DNA from: Aspidiotus rigidus
Lineage: Eukaryota > Arthropoda > Insecta > Hemiptera > Diaspididae
Direction of reading: 5' to 3'
DNA: 64,000 bases
Assembly: GCA_035079385.1 (NCBI GenBank)
Contig: JAVHKY010000001.1
Location: 2,481,501 to 2,545,500 of the forward strand
Below are positions 23,473 to 36,900 of this stretch, one piece after another. The notes beneath the pieces were generated by a model. The model had not been told where the DNA came from. It saw only the letters and a program-made list of their open reading frames with translations, and ran no database searches. Each line of letters opens with the position of its first letter. Position 1 is the stretch's first letter. A program made the translations under genes and the position numbers.

Positions 23473-24915
23473 ATGGGGGATGAACAAGAGAAAAGTATGG
23501 ACGAGGAAAAACATATCAAGCGCGATATTTTATGGCAAAATGTACTGGTATTCATTTATCTTCATATGTCCGCTGCGTACGGTTTGTTCCTAATATTTAG
23601 TCAAGCTCAGTTTTCTACTGTTGCAATTAGTGAGTATTCATCTGATTATTTTGTCTAACACGGTAGAAAGTTTTTCACGAGGTTCAATAAAATTAATAAC
23701 AATTAAAAGAAACATTTTTATTAGTACGTTAAAGTAGTCCGTAAGGAACTTGTTAGAAGATTTTCTCCCACAAATTTCAAAATGCCATTAATATGAATGA
23801 GTCCTCATTTTTCTTTCTCGGTTTCAATAATTCTTACATAATTGACAGTCAATAATTTCTTTTTAGCCTTTCTCTTATTTGCGTGGTCTACTTTGTCCGT
23901 CACTCTTGGTTGTCATAGATTATGGACACACAGAGCGTATCAGGCCAATTTCTTTCTACGATTCTTCTTCATCATGGGTCACACACTCGCGTGTCAAGTA
24001 AAATGAGCTAAATTCTTCTAAACCCTATTGAATCAACTTTGTCCGTAATATTTGCCTGTTTTTCTAGGGGCCCGTGTACGATTGGATATTAGAGCACAGG
24101 ATACACCATAAATATCATGAAACCGAATTAGATCCGTTTAATCCAAAAAGGGGGTTTTTGTACTCCCAAATAACGTGCAGAATACTATCTAAACATCCGG
24201 ATTTTGAGAAAATTAAACAGGACATTGACATGTCGGATGTGGAAACTGATAGTTTGGTCATGTGGCAAAAAACGTACGTTCGTACTTGTACAGTGATTTT
24301 TTCGATACCTACCTATACGCAATACTATATTTCAATTTTTTTCTCTGTAGTTTATATTGGTTCATCATGCCATTTTTCGGACTCCTCTTGCCCATTAATA
24401 TACCGGTGGATTATTTCGGAGAAGAATTATTGATTTCGATTTTCGTGGCAGGATTTTTCAGACTGGCGCTCACTCTTCATTATGCGTGGTTAATTAACAA
24501 CGCTACCCTTGTGTGGGGTTTGGATCCTTTGGATAGGTACAGCTCAACCGATTGTTGCTTTATGGAGATATTTTCGAAGGATAAATGGTTATTTTTTTGC
24601 AGGCGATCTGCCGATACCAATCTAATTTTCGTTGTCAAGAAGAGTCTGTGGCCACATTATCATTATGTCATTCCTTGGGACTATCAGCTTGGAGAGTACG
24701 GTAATTATAGTGACGGACTCTGTAATGCAGTATTACGGGTACTAGCTGTCCTTGGTTGGGTGTACGATCTAAGGACAGTGGATACTCAAGGCATACGAAA
24801 AGCTCTATACGAGTCGGCCAAACTAGATAAACCCATCCTCGAATGTGTTCAACAGTACGAAATAAAACCAACGTTCTATGACGTCGTTTCTTGTCGAGAG
24901 AAATCCCGTCATTGA
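23473..24915 (+). CDS. Acyl-CoA desaturase-like protein C, probable pseudoenzyme
   Basis: Paralogue of desaturases A and B with the same exon plan: 23473-23629, 23867-23997, 24068-24273, 24351-24536, 24603-24915, giving 330 aa with no stop or frameshift. A good acceptor 15 bp before the ATG suggests a spliced 5' leader. Histidine box 1 (HRLWTH, H69/H74) and box 2 (HRIHH, H106/H109/H110) are intact. However, the NSAAH ligand has become NNATL (L218). The GEGFHNYHH box has become KKSLWPHYHY, where P244 and Y248 replace the first and last histidines and only H247 remains. Three of the nine di-metal ligands known from mammalian SCD1 are therefore missing, so normal desaturation is unlikely. The topology (two pairs of membrane segments) and the flanking VIPWDYQLGEYG are conserved, which argues for a retained non-catalytic or altered role and against decay. 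Confidence 0.88.
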
Positions 24916-27900
24916 AACTTGAAGAATACATTCGCGCGTCAATCATCCCATGTTTCTTGCAACTTGATTGAAATTCTATGCGGGTTATCTGCGCGTGTTT
25001 GTTAATTAATTTGCATTTTTTACGGTGCTCGTTCGTGTCGGAGGAAAGTGTAACATTATTTCGTCTACGATGAGAGGCGTGAAGAAAACAGAAATGTTCT
25101 TCTATATCTTTGTAAAATAATACTCACATTGTATAATACGATTGCGTGGAAAAAATTGAAGGTGATTCAAATATAACGTGATGTTCAATTTATTTCAGTT
25201 CAGTACGTATAGGCCTGCATTCTTAGCGAACGTTTTGTTGGATAATTGAAATCTAGGCTATCCCCCTGGATAATTATATGTATTAGACTCATCGTTACCA
25301 ATTTATAAATTAGTAATCCAACTCGCATTTCATCTTTGATCGTTTCTTTCTCGATTATTTCATTTAATTTGAGCCATTTTGTTTAAATAGGTAGCCATTC
25401 TTATCTTGGCTTTATGAAACCGTTTTCCTCATTTAACTGAAATGTAAAAGTTTATTGCAGCGCTTTCTATTCTTGGTGGCATCTACTCATTATCACTTCT
25501 GCAATTCTTAGTTTTTCAAATGACAACTCATTACTTCTCCTTAGAAACTCAAACATAGATACCTACCATTAATTTTTCAGTTCGTCGAAGATGTTCTACG
25601 CAACTGATGATCGTTCAAATCTAATTTCTATGACCATTATCTTTGATTACATATAAGATTTAAATTAATTTAGCTTCCATGTTCTTCCTTTTTTTCCCTC
25701 CTAAAATTCGTCGGGTTTTCGATAAGTAGATATGATGAATTTCTAATTTAATTCAACTAAAACAAGTTTAATACTTACCAGTATAAAAATTGTTTTTACA
25801 ACAAGCAGTTGTTCAATCAAAGATGATACATTTAGCGGTGAATACCGAAATATCGAGCTTGATCGTGTTTGGAGAAGTATCCCTATGTATTTGAGATAAA
25901 TTTATAAAGAAATACCTACATAATATTCCTCAAAATGATTCCTCATACTTGAGCGATGATCAAAATAGAATCTTACACGAACGAAAAAACGACCTTTTTT
26001 TCTCTGGAAGAAACCTTAAATCATTAGATAGAGCTTTCCTTATGCTTTATAAAATTAAGTTTCATTCTTAGAAAAGGAAATTATCATCATAGGTAGGTAA
26101 TCTAACTGGCAAATCGGTCTTCATTACCCATCATTATTGTAATGTAATAAAGGTAACTAACCGGTAGGCCTAACGAGTAATTTAATGAATTTTTTGCTTC
26201 ATCGAAGTATTCGATAAGAAATTTTTCGGTTCACACTGTTGAAATTTTTATCGAACGAAGAGAGAAATTTAAAAATCCATTATTTTCTTCATTCATATTT
26301 CACTTGAAAAGATACCGGAATTCTCAATCAAATGCCAAAAAAATGCGAAAAGTAGACGCCGAAATTATCGTTTTTACTGAATTTTAGTTCGACATATTTC
26401 TCAAAATAAATCGCAGAATTTTTGGCATTGAATGTACTTCAAAATTCCAAAAAAAAAATGGTACTTTTTTCGCTATTGCCGAATAAAGCCGAAAAACTGA
26501 ATTTTTAGTATCACAAATTTTCCTCATAGAGTCATAGATGCCGAAAAATGCGGTATTTACAAATAATGAAATATTCAATTTTACAAAAACAAAGAAGGAG
26601 TAAGTAGTCGATTTCTGATTGAGACACCTTCACTATAATTAATAGGGCTATCACTTCCAAAATTCATCGATTATATAGAAACGATTTTGTCAATGAGCTT
26701 CCAATTCAAATTAATTTTATTCTCGAGTACACGGATAAAGCTTAAAAATGAAGTAGGTATTCATCAAAAAATTGTTAATCAGAAATAAATGTGAGAATAA
26801 TTATTTACCCCATAAATTTCGATGTAGGTAGATTAAAAAAAGGAGAAAGAAAAATTACTACAAAAATTAAACCATCTTACCTCTGAGATTTTCTGAGTTT
26901 CTAAAAGACCATGGTCTCCAAGAAGAGCAGGGTCGTTACGAGAGAGGGTTATCGGCTTTCGGTCTCTACCACAAAGGCAATTTTATTGACGCAAAATATC
27001 ATAAGTTTATCGGAACTAAGGAGCAGAGTGGAGAGATGGCTCAAGATTCAAAAAAATTTCAAGTCATAAGTCATAAAAGGAGGGAAAATGTCGCTTCAGA
27101 GACGGTGAAGGTAGTTAGCTGCCTATAGGTTAGCCCAACGTTGGGTATCCACCCGCGGCTGGGGGTTTTATAAAACTTAACGAACCAAAAACACACTCAA
27201 GTAACCTCGCGAGACTACGTATTCTCAAGGGTTTCTTTTGGGACTTCCTGGAAGTAAGTGCACTTAAAATTGTATTCTTTTTTTGGGAATACTGCTGTAA
27301 TAGTTAGGCCTGACTATAAGATGACTCCATGTGAAAGGCACCATCTTTTACTCTTCAGTTTTTTTACCGAGGTTTAATCCTGAGACTTCTCACTTAAGGA
27401 ATAGAAATGGTTTCAGTGACCACCTCGTACACGAATAAGTCCAGGTTCCAATCCTACCACAACGAAATGTTTTCCGTTTCATGGGATCCTACTTCCCTTT
27501 ATTCGGTATTTCTGGGCTTGAATAGACCTATAAGAGTTCTTGGATTTCCCACGTCATTGACTTACTGAAGGCAACACTGAACGGTAGTTGTATTTGTCGA
27601 AATTCTGAATTCGAGTTTTCGTAAACATTTTCGTTCAACAAATTCGCTATAGATTTCTGTCATGAGAGGGACGCATCACTAACACAAACTCTATGGTGAA
27701 AATATTTCATAGATATTTATCGAGAATTTTCCTCTTTTTCCCGAGCGTTTAGAAAACAAACATAAAGAGGAAGACTAAAAATAGGAGAAATAAAAAACAA
27801 GAGAAAACGGGTCTACAACATCAGGAGGACAATGAAGAGAATGAATCGCAATACTCCATTCCTACCAAGTCAATATAAACGAACACCGCCGTAATGTAAA

Positions 27901-29612
27901 AATGAAATATATTTACAAATACGAATGGATTCGACTATTGTTGCGACTTTCTTTCATTTTTTTATACACGTAGTGCGTTTGGATTTACAAACTTCACTAT
28001 TATTTCGGAAGTCAAGTAATAATGTTCAGCCTCATCAGCAGTTTACAAACAGTAAATAATATGAAAAATCTGCATCATCAACAATGTTTACAGTAGTTAA
28101 AATATTGACGTACAAAATTCTTTACATCGAGGAAAAAACTTTTGTTTATCCATGTATAATTTCAAGTTTGGTGAAGTTAGACTTCTTCGATTCTATTACA
28201 AAATTCAACACAGAAAATTTATCATTAAACAATTAAAAAAAAAAAAAAAATCATCTAAGTAAATTATACGATTGGTTCCATACTTATCCTTTTAATAACC
28301 ACTACAATACAAATCTTCCATTTTTTTACACTAATAAACGCTTAAGAGTTCTTTTTCGTGGTAATTAAAAAGTATTCTACTTTTCATAGTATCATTATAA
28401 TTAACCGGGTGACTAGGTTTTACTCGTACTCAATTTTTTGTAGAATGTAATAATAGCCACAATTTACATATTGTACAAAACATATAAGAACCCTAAATCA
28501 GCGTACTTGATCAAGATACGAGCTCTTTCTACCGAAATAAAAGAGGAGGGAAAAGTGTCTGAACGAAAATATATTATGACAGACTGACGAAGACACTATC
28601 CGACGCTCGCATGTGATTAATCGTTAATAAACCTAATTCCACAGCCATTTCATTTATATATTACAAGGAAAAATTTACAAAAAAAAAAAAAAGAGATATA
28701 AAAGCACGGGTTATATTATGATGAAGAAAGTTTATAATGACGTATAACGTGAGGAGACAATGTCCATTCAAGTCCCAATTCACGCAGGATAATGCCTCTG
28801 TCATTCACGCCATTATCGACAATGTTCAGTGATTTCCCACTGTTCGTAACAAACTAAAAATTCCCTCCTCCGCAATAAATAAATGTAGGACACATTCAGA
28901 AAGTGAACAAAAAAATTATACGTTGGTAAAACCAGATATTGGTAAAATTCAAGAGAGGGGGAAAAATTTTCCTCCTTTTCAAGAAAAAAAAAAAAAAAAG
29001 AAAACAAGGAATAAATTATTAATAAATTAAAATCAGGAAAATTCCACTAATATAATAACGCTCTCCTCAAACAAGTAGCACTGAGAAAACAGAATTACGA
29101 ACAAAATGTCATTTTTACTTGTTGATTAAATTCGAGTATCCACCAAACGCATGCGCACTGAAAGAGAAGTTATCGTAAATACATGCGGTGATGACGATTC
29201 GGGATCTTCGGAGGATCATAAGGGACGATTATGAGGAAACACTAAAGGACAATGAATCGTAAAAACAAGGGATGAAATGAGTACACAAATTTTGTTCTTG
29301 ATAAAACTTCCAAGTTTAATAATATTCTCCACCCTGTCACCGTTCGAAAACAAAAAAAAAAAAAGATCTTAAGAGTTGGCAAATGTCTACGAGTCGCACG
29401 ATCGCGACAAAACCACAGGTATATACGAGGCTTAAAGTTATTTGAAAAAAATGATACGTTTTACACGAGAGTGATGAAAGTTCCCTTACCGGAGGGCTTT
29501 CACAGCGATAAAAAGCCTATCTAGGGTCGCTTTCTGTCTTTACCATTTTTTTTTTTTTTTTTTACGTTTTTTCTATATCTTCAGTGTGCAAGGCATGATC
29601 AACGGTACATGT
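24916..29612. other. 4.7-kb intergenic region between desaturases C and B
   Basis: No gene recognised. AT-rich, with A-runs (28230, 28680, 28985, 29350) near the 3' end of desaturase B. Between 26330 and 26560 there are repeated GCCGAAAAA(T/C)-type words that could be an old transposon relic. A tRNA-like promoter block near 27418 is listed separately. Confidence 0.5.
27417..27472 (+). repeat. tRNA-like A/B-box block, possible SINE head
   Basis: TGGTTTCAGTGACC resembles an internal Pol III A box, and GGTTCCAATCC about 35 bp later resembles a B box. The arms do not fold into a good cloverleaf, so it is not a functional tRNA. A degenerate tRNA-derived SINE is possible. Confidence 0.3.
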
Positions 29613-31821
29613 TTACTCGTTTTTCTTATTAACGATAGTGGCTTCTTGTACGTCTTCCGATGGCAAATCTTTATCACCCCATCCCCACACTGTATGACTG
29701 CCGTCGCCTGTTCTATGCACTCTCTTCTTTATCATGTCCGTGGAGACGGTTTTCAAGTCGTACGCCCAGCCAAGTTTCGCGAAGAAATCGATGAAAGCCG
29801 TCGTCGTGTTGGCCACATAATCTCCTAATTCGGCAGTTTTATAGTCCCACGGAAATACGTGATGATAATTGTGCCACCCTTCGCCTAGCGCCACAATCGC
29901 GACTCCAGTATTTTCCGAAGGATTGATGTACCTGTTGAAGGAGTATATTTTCATTACGACGAACACGATTCATTTACATATTCTAATTACGAAATAATTA
30001 CAAATGTTTCTCATATTCCTACTCTAGAAATGACCGCAACTATTTTTTCAATCTAGTAATTAATTATTTATAAGGGTAGAAATTAAAACCTCGCCCAGTT
30101 CAAAGGTTTGCTAATCCTAATTTTCATCCCCAGAAAATGTTGCGAAGGAAAATAGGATCAAGAATCTTCTCTTTCACTAGTCAAATAGCACAGCAAACAA
30201 AATCAGAGACCTACTTCTGAGAATCAAAATTATATGCATTCTCAACAAACGATTTCAGTGACTAGTTGAGATTATTTAAACCCAGAAGTTGATTACCTCA
30301 AGTTCCTCAACAAAAATAATAGTTCATGCTCACCTGTCATACGGTCTGTCGCCCCACATATGGGCAGCGCTATTTACCAACCACGTCATGTTCAACGTAA
30401 ACGTGTAACGGAAGAGAGTAGCAACGAAGAAAGCACAACGCCATGACTCGCCCCATAAGTACATGGGTACAATGGTTGGCAATACAAAACACAATATAGG
30501 CATCAAATACAGATAATACCTGCAAATATTTGTACAAAAATAAATACGAATACTCGTGCCAAGAAAATTATATTCTAGGAGTATCGAACTATCTTATTTA
30601 CTTCTTTTGGAATGCCACCAATGGGTCATCTGTCAGATCAGACATATCAATCTGTTTTCCTTTTTCAATTACGTCTGGGTGCTTTCGACACAACAGCCAT
30701 CCTACGTGCGAGAAGAAGAATCCACGTTTCGCATTATGCGGGTCGGCATTGGTTTCTGTATACTTGTGATGAACTCTGTGGTCACGAGCCCATTCGAACA
30801 CATGATTCTAAAATGATAAAAAATAACGATATCTCAGGTATAGGAGATCGCAGTTATCCAGTTTGTTTGTTTCTAAATCGTTTCACAGTATTTGGTGAAT
30901 ATTGACGCGTTTTTCGCTATTTCATAATTTTCCTACCCATTTAATTAGAATGTCTATGAACGTCAACTTTTATAAATTTAACGAATACTAATCTCATATA
31001 AAACGCCTTAAAGGGATAGAGTTTGAGGTAGAAGAAAGGTTAATACACATGGGTCAATCAACTAGAAAGAGAATATGTGCGCAATAATGATGATTCAGTA
31101 GATAAGGTCACGCATAACATCATCATCGATTTATAAACTTTACGTGGGCTAATTATCATACTGTTTACGTGGAATCCAATCATGACGAAGTTTTTCTCGG
31201 TTGTATTTTTCTACTTATTGCATAACTTCAACAATAAGACATCTTTCGAACATGGATAGTGAAATATCGAATAAGAAGTAAATTTGTCTACCAACTCCTA
31301 AAAATGCAATTTGAAACAAAATTCTAGCGGGGGGGGGGGGGCAGAGTGTTATTGCTCTTACTTGGAATGCGATCGTATTGAAAATGATGAGTATGAGTCT
31401 TAACGGCCATTTAGCTTTGTATGCTCGATGTGCCCATAATCTATGAGCTCCAGCAGTAATACCTAAACCAGTTGCTTGATACAACAAGAAAGCTAAAAAA
31501 CAAACAAAAACAGTTTATAAAAGTTAATAACTAAACGAAACCGGAAGATTGAATTGACATCTTGCAACAATTTCTTTGGTACGTACCCCAAATATCGGTT
31601 AAAAATTTGGCTTGTGTAATAGCGAGATACGCTCCGTATAAGGCTGCTGCATGCAATAATGCAAATAGGATAATATTTCTCCACACCAATTGGCGTCGAT
31701 ATTCTTTTGCCGGTTTTGGTGGCGATATATGCTCGTGATCGTGATGTAAACTTGCCTCTAACTGTTCCACAGGGTCGTCTTCGAATAAGACACCTGTCTG
31801 AGAAGTCGTACTGGGAGCCAT
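29613..31821 (-). CDS. Acyl-CoA desaturase B
   Basis: ER membrane fatty-acyl-CoA desaturase, the most canonical of the three copies. Five coding exons on the minus strand: 31821-31587, 31492-31362, 30807-30602, 30519-30334, 29931-29613, giving 358 aa. All ligands are present: HRLWAH (H95/H100), HRVHH (H132/H135/H136), NSAAH (H244) and GEGWHNYHHVFPWD (H273/H276/H277). The N-terminus is polar and acidic with a His-rich patch (HHDHEH), and the C-terminal tail is about 70 residues past the last box. A CAG acceptor nine bases before the ATG shows a spliced, non-coding 5' exon further up. Internal exons of 131, 206 and 186 bp are the same lengths as in A and C. Orientation is opposite to A and C. 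The insect delta-9 or delta-11 class fits; substrate and double-bond position cannot be read from sequence. Confidence 0.95.
31329..31341. repeat. Run of 13 G inside a desaturase B intron
   Basis: Thirteen consecutive G bases within the intron after the second coding exon; on the transcribed sense strand this is a C run. It could be length-variable. Confidence 0.8.
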
Positions 31822-33796
31822 ATTAAAAATCTGCAAGAACGAACATATTGGGATTAGTTTCATATAAACCTAGAATAAAATATAGTCCGCTGGAACCAAA
31901 CACAATAATGATATAAAAGGTACACCGTCGCAAATAATACAAGCATTCTAGTCGTTGAATGTGATGCACCTTGACGGAGAAAACACTCAAAAGTTCAACA
32001 ACTTGCCAGGTATCTCGCTTACTCAGCTCAAAGGCAAATTTAGTGGTTGCTTTCGAAAATTGTCGGAGCACTCGTAGTTACTTATAGATAGCACGAATAT
32101 TTGCATATAAATAGTATTACATAAAAAGACATGTGAAATATTATATGTTTCAGGGAACATAGGATTTCTACATTGATTTGAAAAGAATGAATAAATACGT
32201 GACTTTTCAAATAATTAGATAAGATCGATTACTACAAACCAAGTACAACTTTGCGTTACAAAGAATCTCACGTAGATATCTAATACAACCGTATCTTCTC
32301 TCTAACATTGAGAAACGTAGGCTAATCTAATTACAGATACACAACTCGTGCAGAATCTCCCCTTCAGCGATTAAAGTGCGGAATGGGGGGTCCTTTTAGT
32401 ATCTGGCGGCTATAACACTGCTGACGTATTGTGATTAAGTACGCGTGTATTTTTTCGCCTTTGATAAGAGTTGTAATTACACTAATCGCGCACTTACATT
32501 TACTCAACCTGGTGAGAACGATCGTACCACGCAGAGTTTCGTCCTTTTTCGCAAATATTTCAATGCAATAGCCGCCTAGCACACTCTTAACAATAAATTC
32601 GCGAACGTTCTATTTCTATAAACGAATAATTTTCATTACCGATAATGATCTTGGAGGTGGATCAACCTTTATTAGTCAACGGTATTAATTGTAATGATGA
32701 TGAACATGATATCACTATCCGTTGTGCCAAACTCAGAATGAACCGAGAGTGTGACAGGAATGAAGAGACAACTCAAAAATTTAAAAAACGAAGTACCACC
32801 AACGATGATGAGTATTATGACATTCTTCAAAGGGAAAAAATAACGAATTAAAGTACGATTTTCAATCGCATGACTTCTCGTACGACCACTGACTTTTCAG
32901 TAAAAAAAGCGACGTTGCCACGTTTATCAGCAAGTTCTCGACGTAACTCAGTGTACAAACCGCTAGGAGTGCTACTTCTCATATAATCTCAAATTCTGTC
33001 AATGAAGGTCCAATTCGATCGCATGTTTCCTATTTCACTGTCAAGTTCAAGCAGTCTAGGCCATTCATAAATTATCATTATCAAGGTTTCTTGTTGAACG
33101 TGTTACCAAAAATGAAAATCTTGTAAGAATAGGACATTTAATGATCCAATTCAATTGGTGAGGAGGTGGGGAGACTTTCAAAGTAAAAGCTTACGCATGT
33201 TTGTTTTTTTTTTCGATGAAAATTGTAATAAATAAAATGCTAATAACATTAATGCGAGATATCTGTTATAAGCTACGTCATTGAAGCGAATAGGAAATTA
33301 GGAAATCCGTTTTACAAATTTTTCAATTTTGATAGTCAATTATTCAAAGAATTTGACATTTTAATTTTTCTAAGGACTGAAACTCTGCATATCGTTCATT
33401 CTCAAATTTCTCTTTCTCCATAATACTCATTGGGTAATTTTTCCTTACCCTATACAATTCATAAACAGCTTGGAAGCCAAAATTCTTCTCTCATCGCTAA
33501 GGAACTATACAAGATAGCTATGCGCGAGTGTTAAGAATAGGTCCGTCACCGTGTTGATAAAGTCGAATGAGGGACAATCTAAGGAGTATTGTAAGAAAAT
33601 ATTTGAAACCAAACATCCAATACAAGAATGCTAGCGACAAAAAATATACGAGAACTCATTTTTTTTTTTCATCTTCACTAATATAATCTTTCTAATTTGT
33701 CGAAATTTGATGTTTGATATTTAAGTTTTTCTCATGGCACTCTTGAAACCGTCTGACTCGCACGTACCTATTATTATATAGTTTCTTACCCTCGCT
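31822..33796. other. Upstream region of desaturase B
   Basis: Should contain the non-coding first exon and promoter of desaturase B (transcribed leftwards). I could not fix the first exon. A 68-codon frame at 32645-32851 is rich in charged residues but has no recognisable family or splice partner. Confidence 0.45.
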
Positions 33797-33946
33797 ATAT
33801 GGACCCTTTTCAGCCAAACCCAACCAAGCGACATAATAACGATCTGGGGAAAAGGAGAATCTCCGCTTATAATAAAGAATCATTTTTTCATTTCTCTAGA
33901 TTGTTATCATGTCGCTTGGTTGGGTTTCGCTGAAAAGGGTCCATAT
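33797..33946. mobile_element. 150-bp hairpin MITE, family 1 (short copy)
   Basis: Arms of about 52 bp begin ATATGGACCCTTTTCAGC at the left and end in its complement at 33946. Both arms carry CCAAACCCAACCAAGCGACAT or a near match, inverted. The same arms bound the 45581-46218 element, so these are two members of one family. Confidence 0.85.
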
Positions 33947-36900
33947 GCATAATTGCTTGAACGTCCACATTTTTCCAATTTTTCAAATTCATAATCATTT
34001 AAGGAAGGCTCTTCCTTTGTTTCATGCTTCTTCTCATTACAATGGGCTTCCTAATCAGGGCTGGAACGGAAGTAAAGGAGTACATAAGATAGGTATGCGC
34101 GAGTGATAAGAAGAGGACCGTCACCATGTTAATAAAATCCAAGGAGAAGCAATCTAAGTAGTATCCTACGAGAATTTTAAACATCAAATATCAAATACAA
34201 GAACCCTAACAACAAAAATAAAGGAGAATTCGCTTATTTTTTTTGTTTTTATCAAATTAATCAAAGTTTGATATTTAATTTTTGAATTTCTTACATGGCA
34301 ATCCTAAGACCTTCCGGAACTGCTCTTCCTACGACTTTATCAACATAGCGACACTCCTCTTCTAACTTCTTGCATATGACTGATAAGACGTTTTTTCCAA
34401 AAACTCCCCGATAAAATAGGTTTCCTGTTAATACTAGGTTTAGGTCTCCTTTATACTAGGCTTATACCAGGCCTAGACCTCTCTTTGTCCTACGCAAATG
34501 GTTATAAAATATAAACGAGGTCATTTACTAGTAGACATGAAAAATGACCTTTGACGTTGCATACGTCTAAAAATCCAAAGATTTAAACAAATAAACACTC
34601 TTTTCACCTCATTGCCTCTTATTTATAGAATTTTCTTACCTTCAAACGCTTGGGACAAGAATGATAATCCGAAAGTATAATAATGGGTATTCGAAGAAGA
34701 AGAAATATTTTTTCCGAACCTAAATCGAAACCCAATCATGAATATGAAGAGGTATTTTCATATAATTATCCCAGTTGCAGATTAAGCCTTTTTGCGCCCT
34801 TTTTTCCTCTTCCACGGATTAGATTCTTATCAGTATTTTAATACGTAATCAGTTCAAAATGTTCTATTTTTTCCCTAATTTCCAATCGTTCCCACTTTTC
34901 TACAAAATTTTACGCCCCTGTGCAAATGAGTTCGCCTAGGCCTGAACACAGCACTGATAAGTCCTAAATTAATTCAAGTTCTGGAGGTACTGAGAAGAGA
35001 AGGGTATCCTGCCAATTTAAACCATGGATGTACTTTAAAAATTTATTTTATGAATCAAAATTATTTGTATCTAGATCAGTCCTCAAATGTCTGAATGGGC
35101 AGAGGAAAAGTGACTACAAACGAATTTTCAGGAAAAGCAATATTTCTTTTTAAAATGAGCAGGAAACTCGCCTAAATTACCACTCTTGCAGCTTGAAGTA
35201 ACGCCTCTAAAGGCGTGCTGATTAATACAAGCGTGAATCTGTATCGTTATTGCATCAAGAGGACAAATTTTAAGGAGTAGAAATGTTGACTTTATGATTC
35301 CTTAAAATTGTAATGTTTCTCTATAATATCTTGAAAGATTGTAAAGGAAGGGGGATTTTTTTGCTCCCTCCCCATGCGCGGATCTGGTTTCGAAACAATA
35401 ATGAAAATCGATATGGCTCGTGAAGAACCGAGAAATAGCTTCAATTTCTGCATAAAACATCGATACAATATTATCGCAACGGGAACAGTTTTACAGTTTT
35501 TGAAGGGAATATGATGATGATGCTCATTTTGTAGGAATGTCGTTGTATAGTTGTGTTTTACTTCATCAAAAACGGAAATTTACATCTATTCTTGTGATAC
35601 GTGGAATGTCAACAGTGAGTTCCTCATACATATACATATAGACATTCGACAGAATAAATAATCGCATCAAAAAATCTTTTTGCTGAATCAAATCGCATTC
35701 ATAATTGTATCCCCGAATGTTCCTCATTTTTTGAGGCCCCGATCAAGGTATTTTTAAGGTGCTCATGATTAACCTCAATGATTTTCCAAACCCAAGGAAT
35801 CGTTCGGGATTGCACTTAGTTATCGGAATATGAATTAGTCAATGCGCTTCAGGCGGGAGAATGATGGAACGTGTGCACGGCCGTCTCAATAATCATTAAA
35901 AAAAAAAGATAAAATTCTTAGGTCAGTAGAATTCTGCACTTTTATCACGTGGTCTCATTTCAGGAAATGCTTTTTCCGTATAGAACTGATTTTACAACGA
36001 CAAACAAGCAGATTTACATACCACGATCATAAGAAATTATGTAGAAATCATCTCTCGCTGTGGAGATACTATTTTTTTTTTCCTCGTGCGTGTTATTTCT
36101 AATAACAATTATATAACATCATCGAAGTTCCAAACAATAACTCGGTCAACATGGACGAAAAACAAGTTCTTTAAGATACCCCTTGACTCATTAAAAGAGC
36201 TACACCTTCTATATAACATTTTACATAATGTGTATGCTAATAATAGAAACTTTTCCCCATGCTATCTATGGACATAGAATTGTAAAGATTTTTTCTTGTT
36301 TTTTCAAAAAAAATATTGCTGAACGGCAATCTTGAAACTCGAGTCACTTATCGTGATTTTTATTCGCTCAAGAGAAAAAATTATTAAAATCACAGTACAG
36401 TTTCGACAAAGGTTCACGCAAAGATCGCGTATTTTGAAATGAATATGCAAGAAGTCGTTCAACGAGGTGAAACTTTTCCAAAAATAGAATTTCAAAATCA
36501 AAATTCTGTATAAGTAACGTTCATTTGTGCTTTTAGATTGTCTTTCGGAGTACCTAACTGTTCTCTTTCATTTCATGAATGTTCAACGGTCGTAATCATA
36601 TTTTTGAAGACTCGTCATTATTTTGTAATCTGAATACGAATATACACATAGTTTATTGAAGAACTGGTTCTGAAATCTGGTCGACGTAATATCTGCCTCA
36701 ATTTAAATTTAGTAACTACTTTCACAGTAACCCGTAAATACTGATGCGTGCTGTAACAAAAATATGCTGGATCACTAGAGTACACGGCTATCTCTTCATC
36801 CTTTAAGGCTGATTCTCAAAAACGATGCAATATTATAATGTCATTCACAAGTACCAACCAACATTTTCATCATAATATCGTGCCGAGTCAAAAATAATAT

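Noticed and set aside
30530..30905. Plus-strand frames of 79-97 codons
   Set aside because: Antisense to the HRVHH exon of desaturase B, which has full family support on the minus strand.
32645..32851. 68-codon charged frame upstream of desaturase B
   Set aside because: Short, no family resemblance, no splice partner; it opposes the expected leader of desaturase B.
33909..34106. Frame beginning MSLGWVSLKRVH (and a twin on the minus strand at 45404-45616)
   Set aside because: Both arise from the shared arm of the MITE family at 33797 and 45581.
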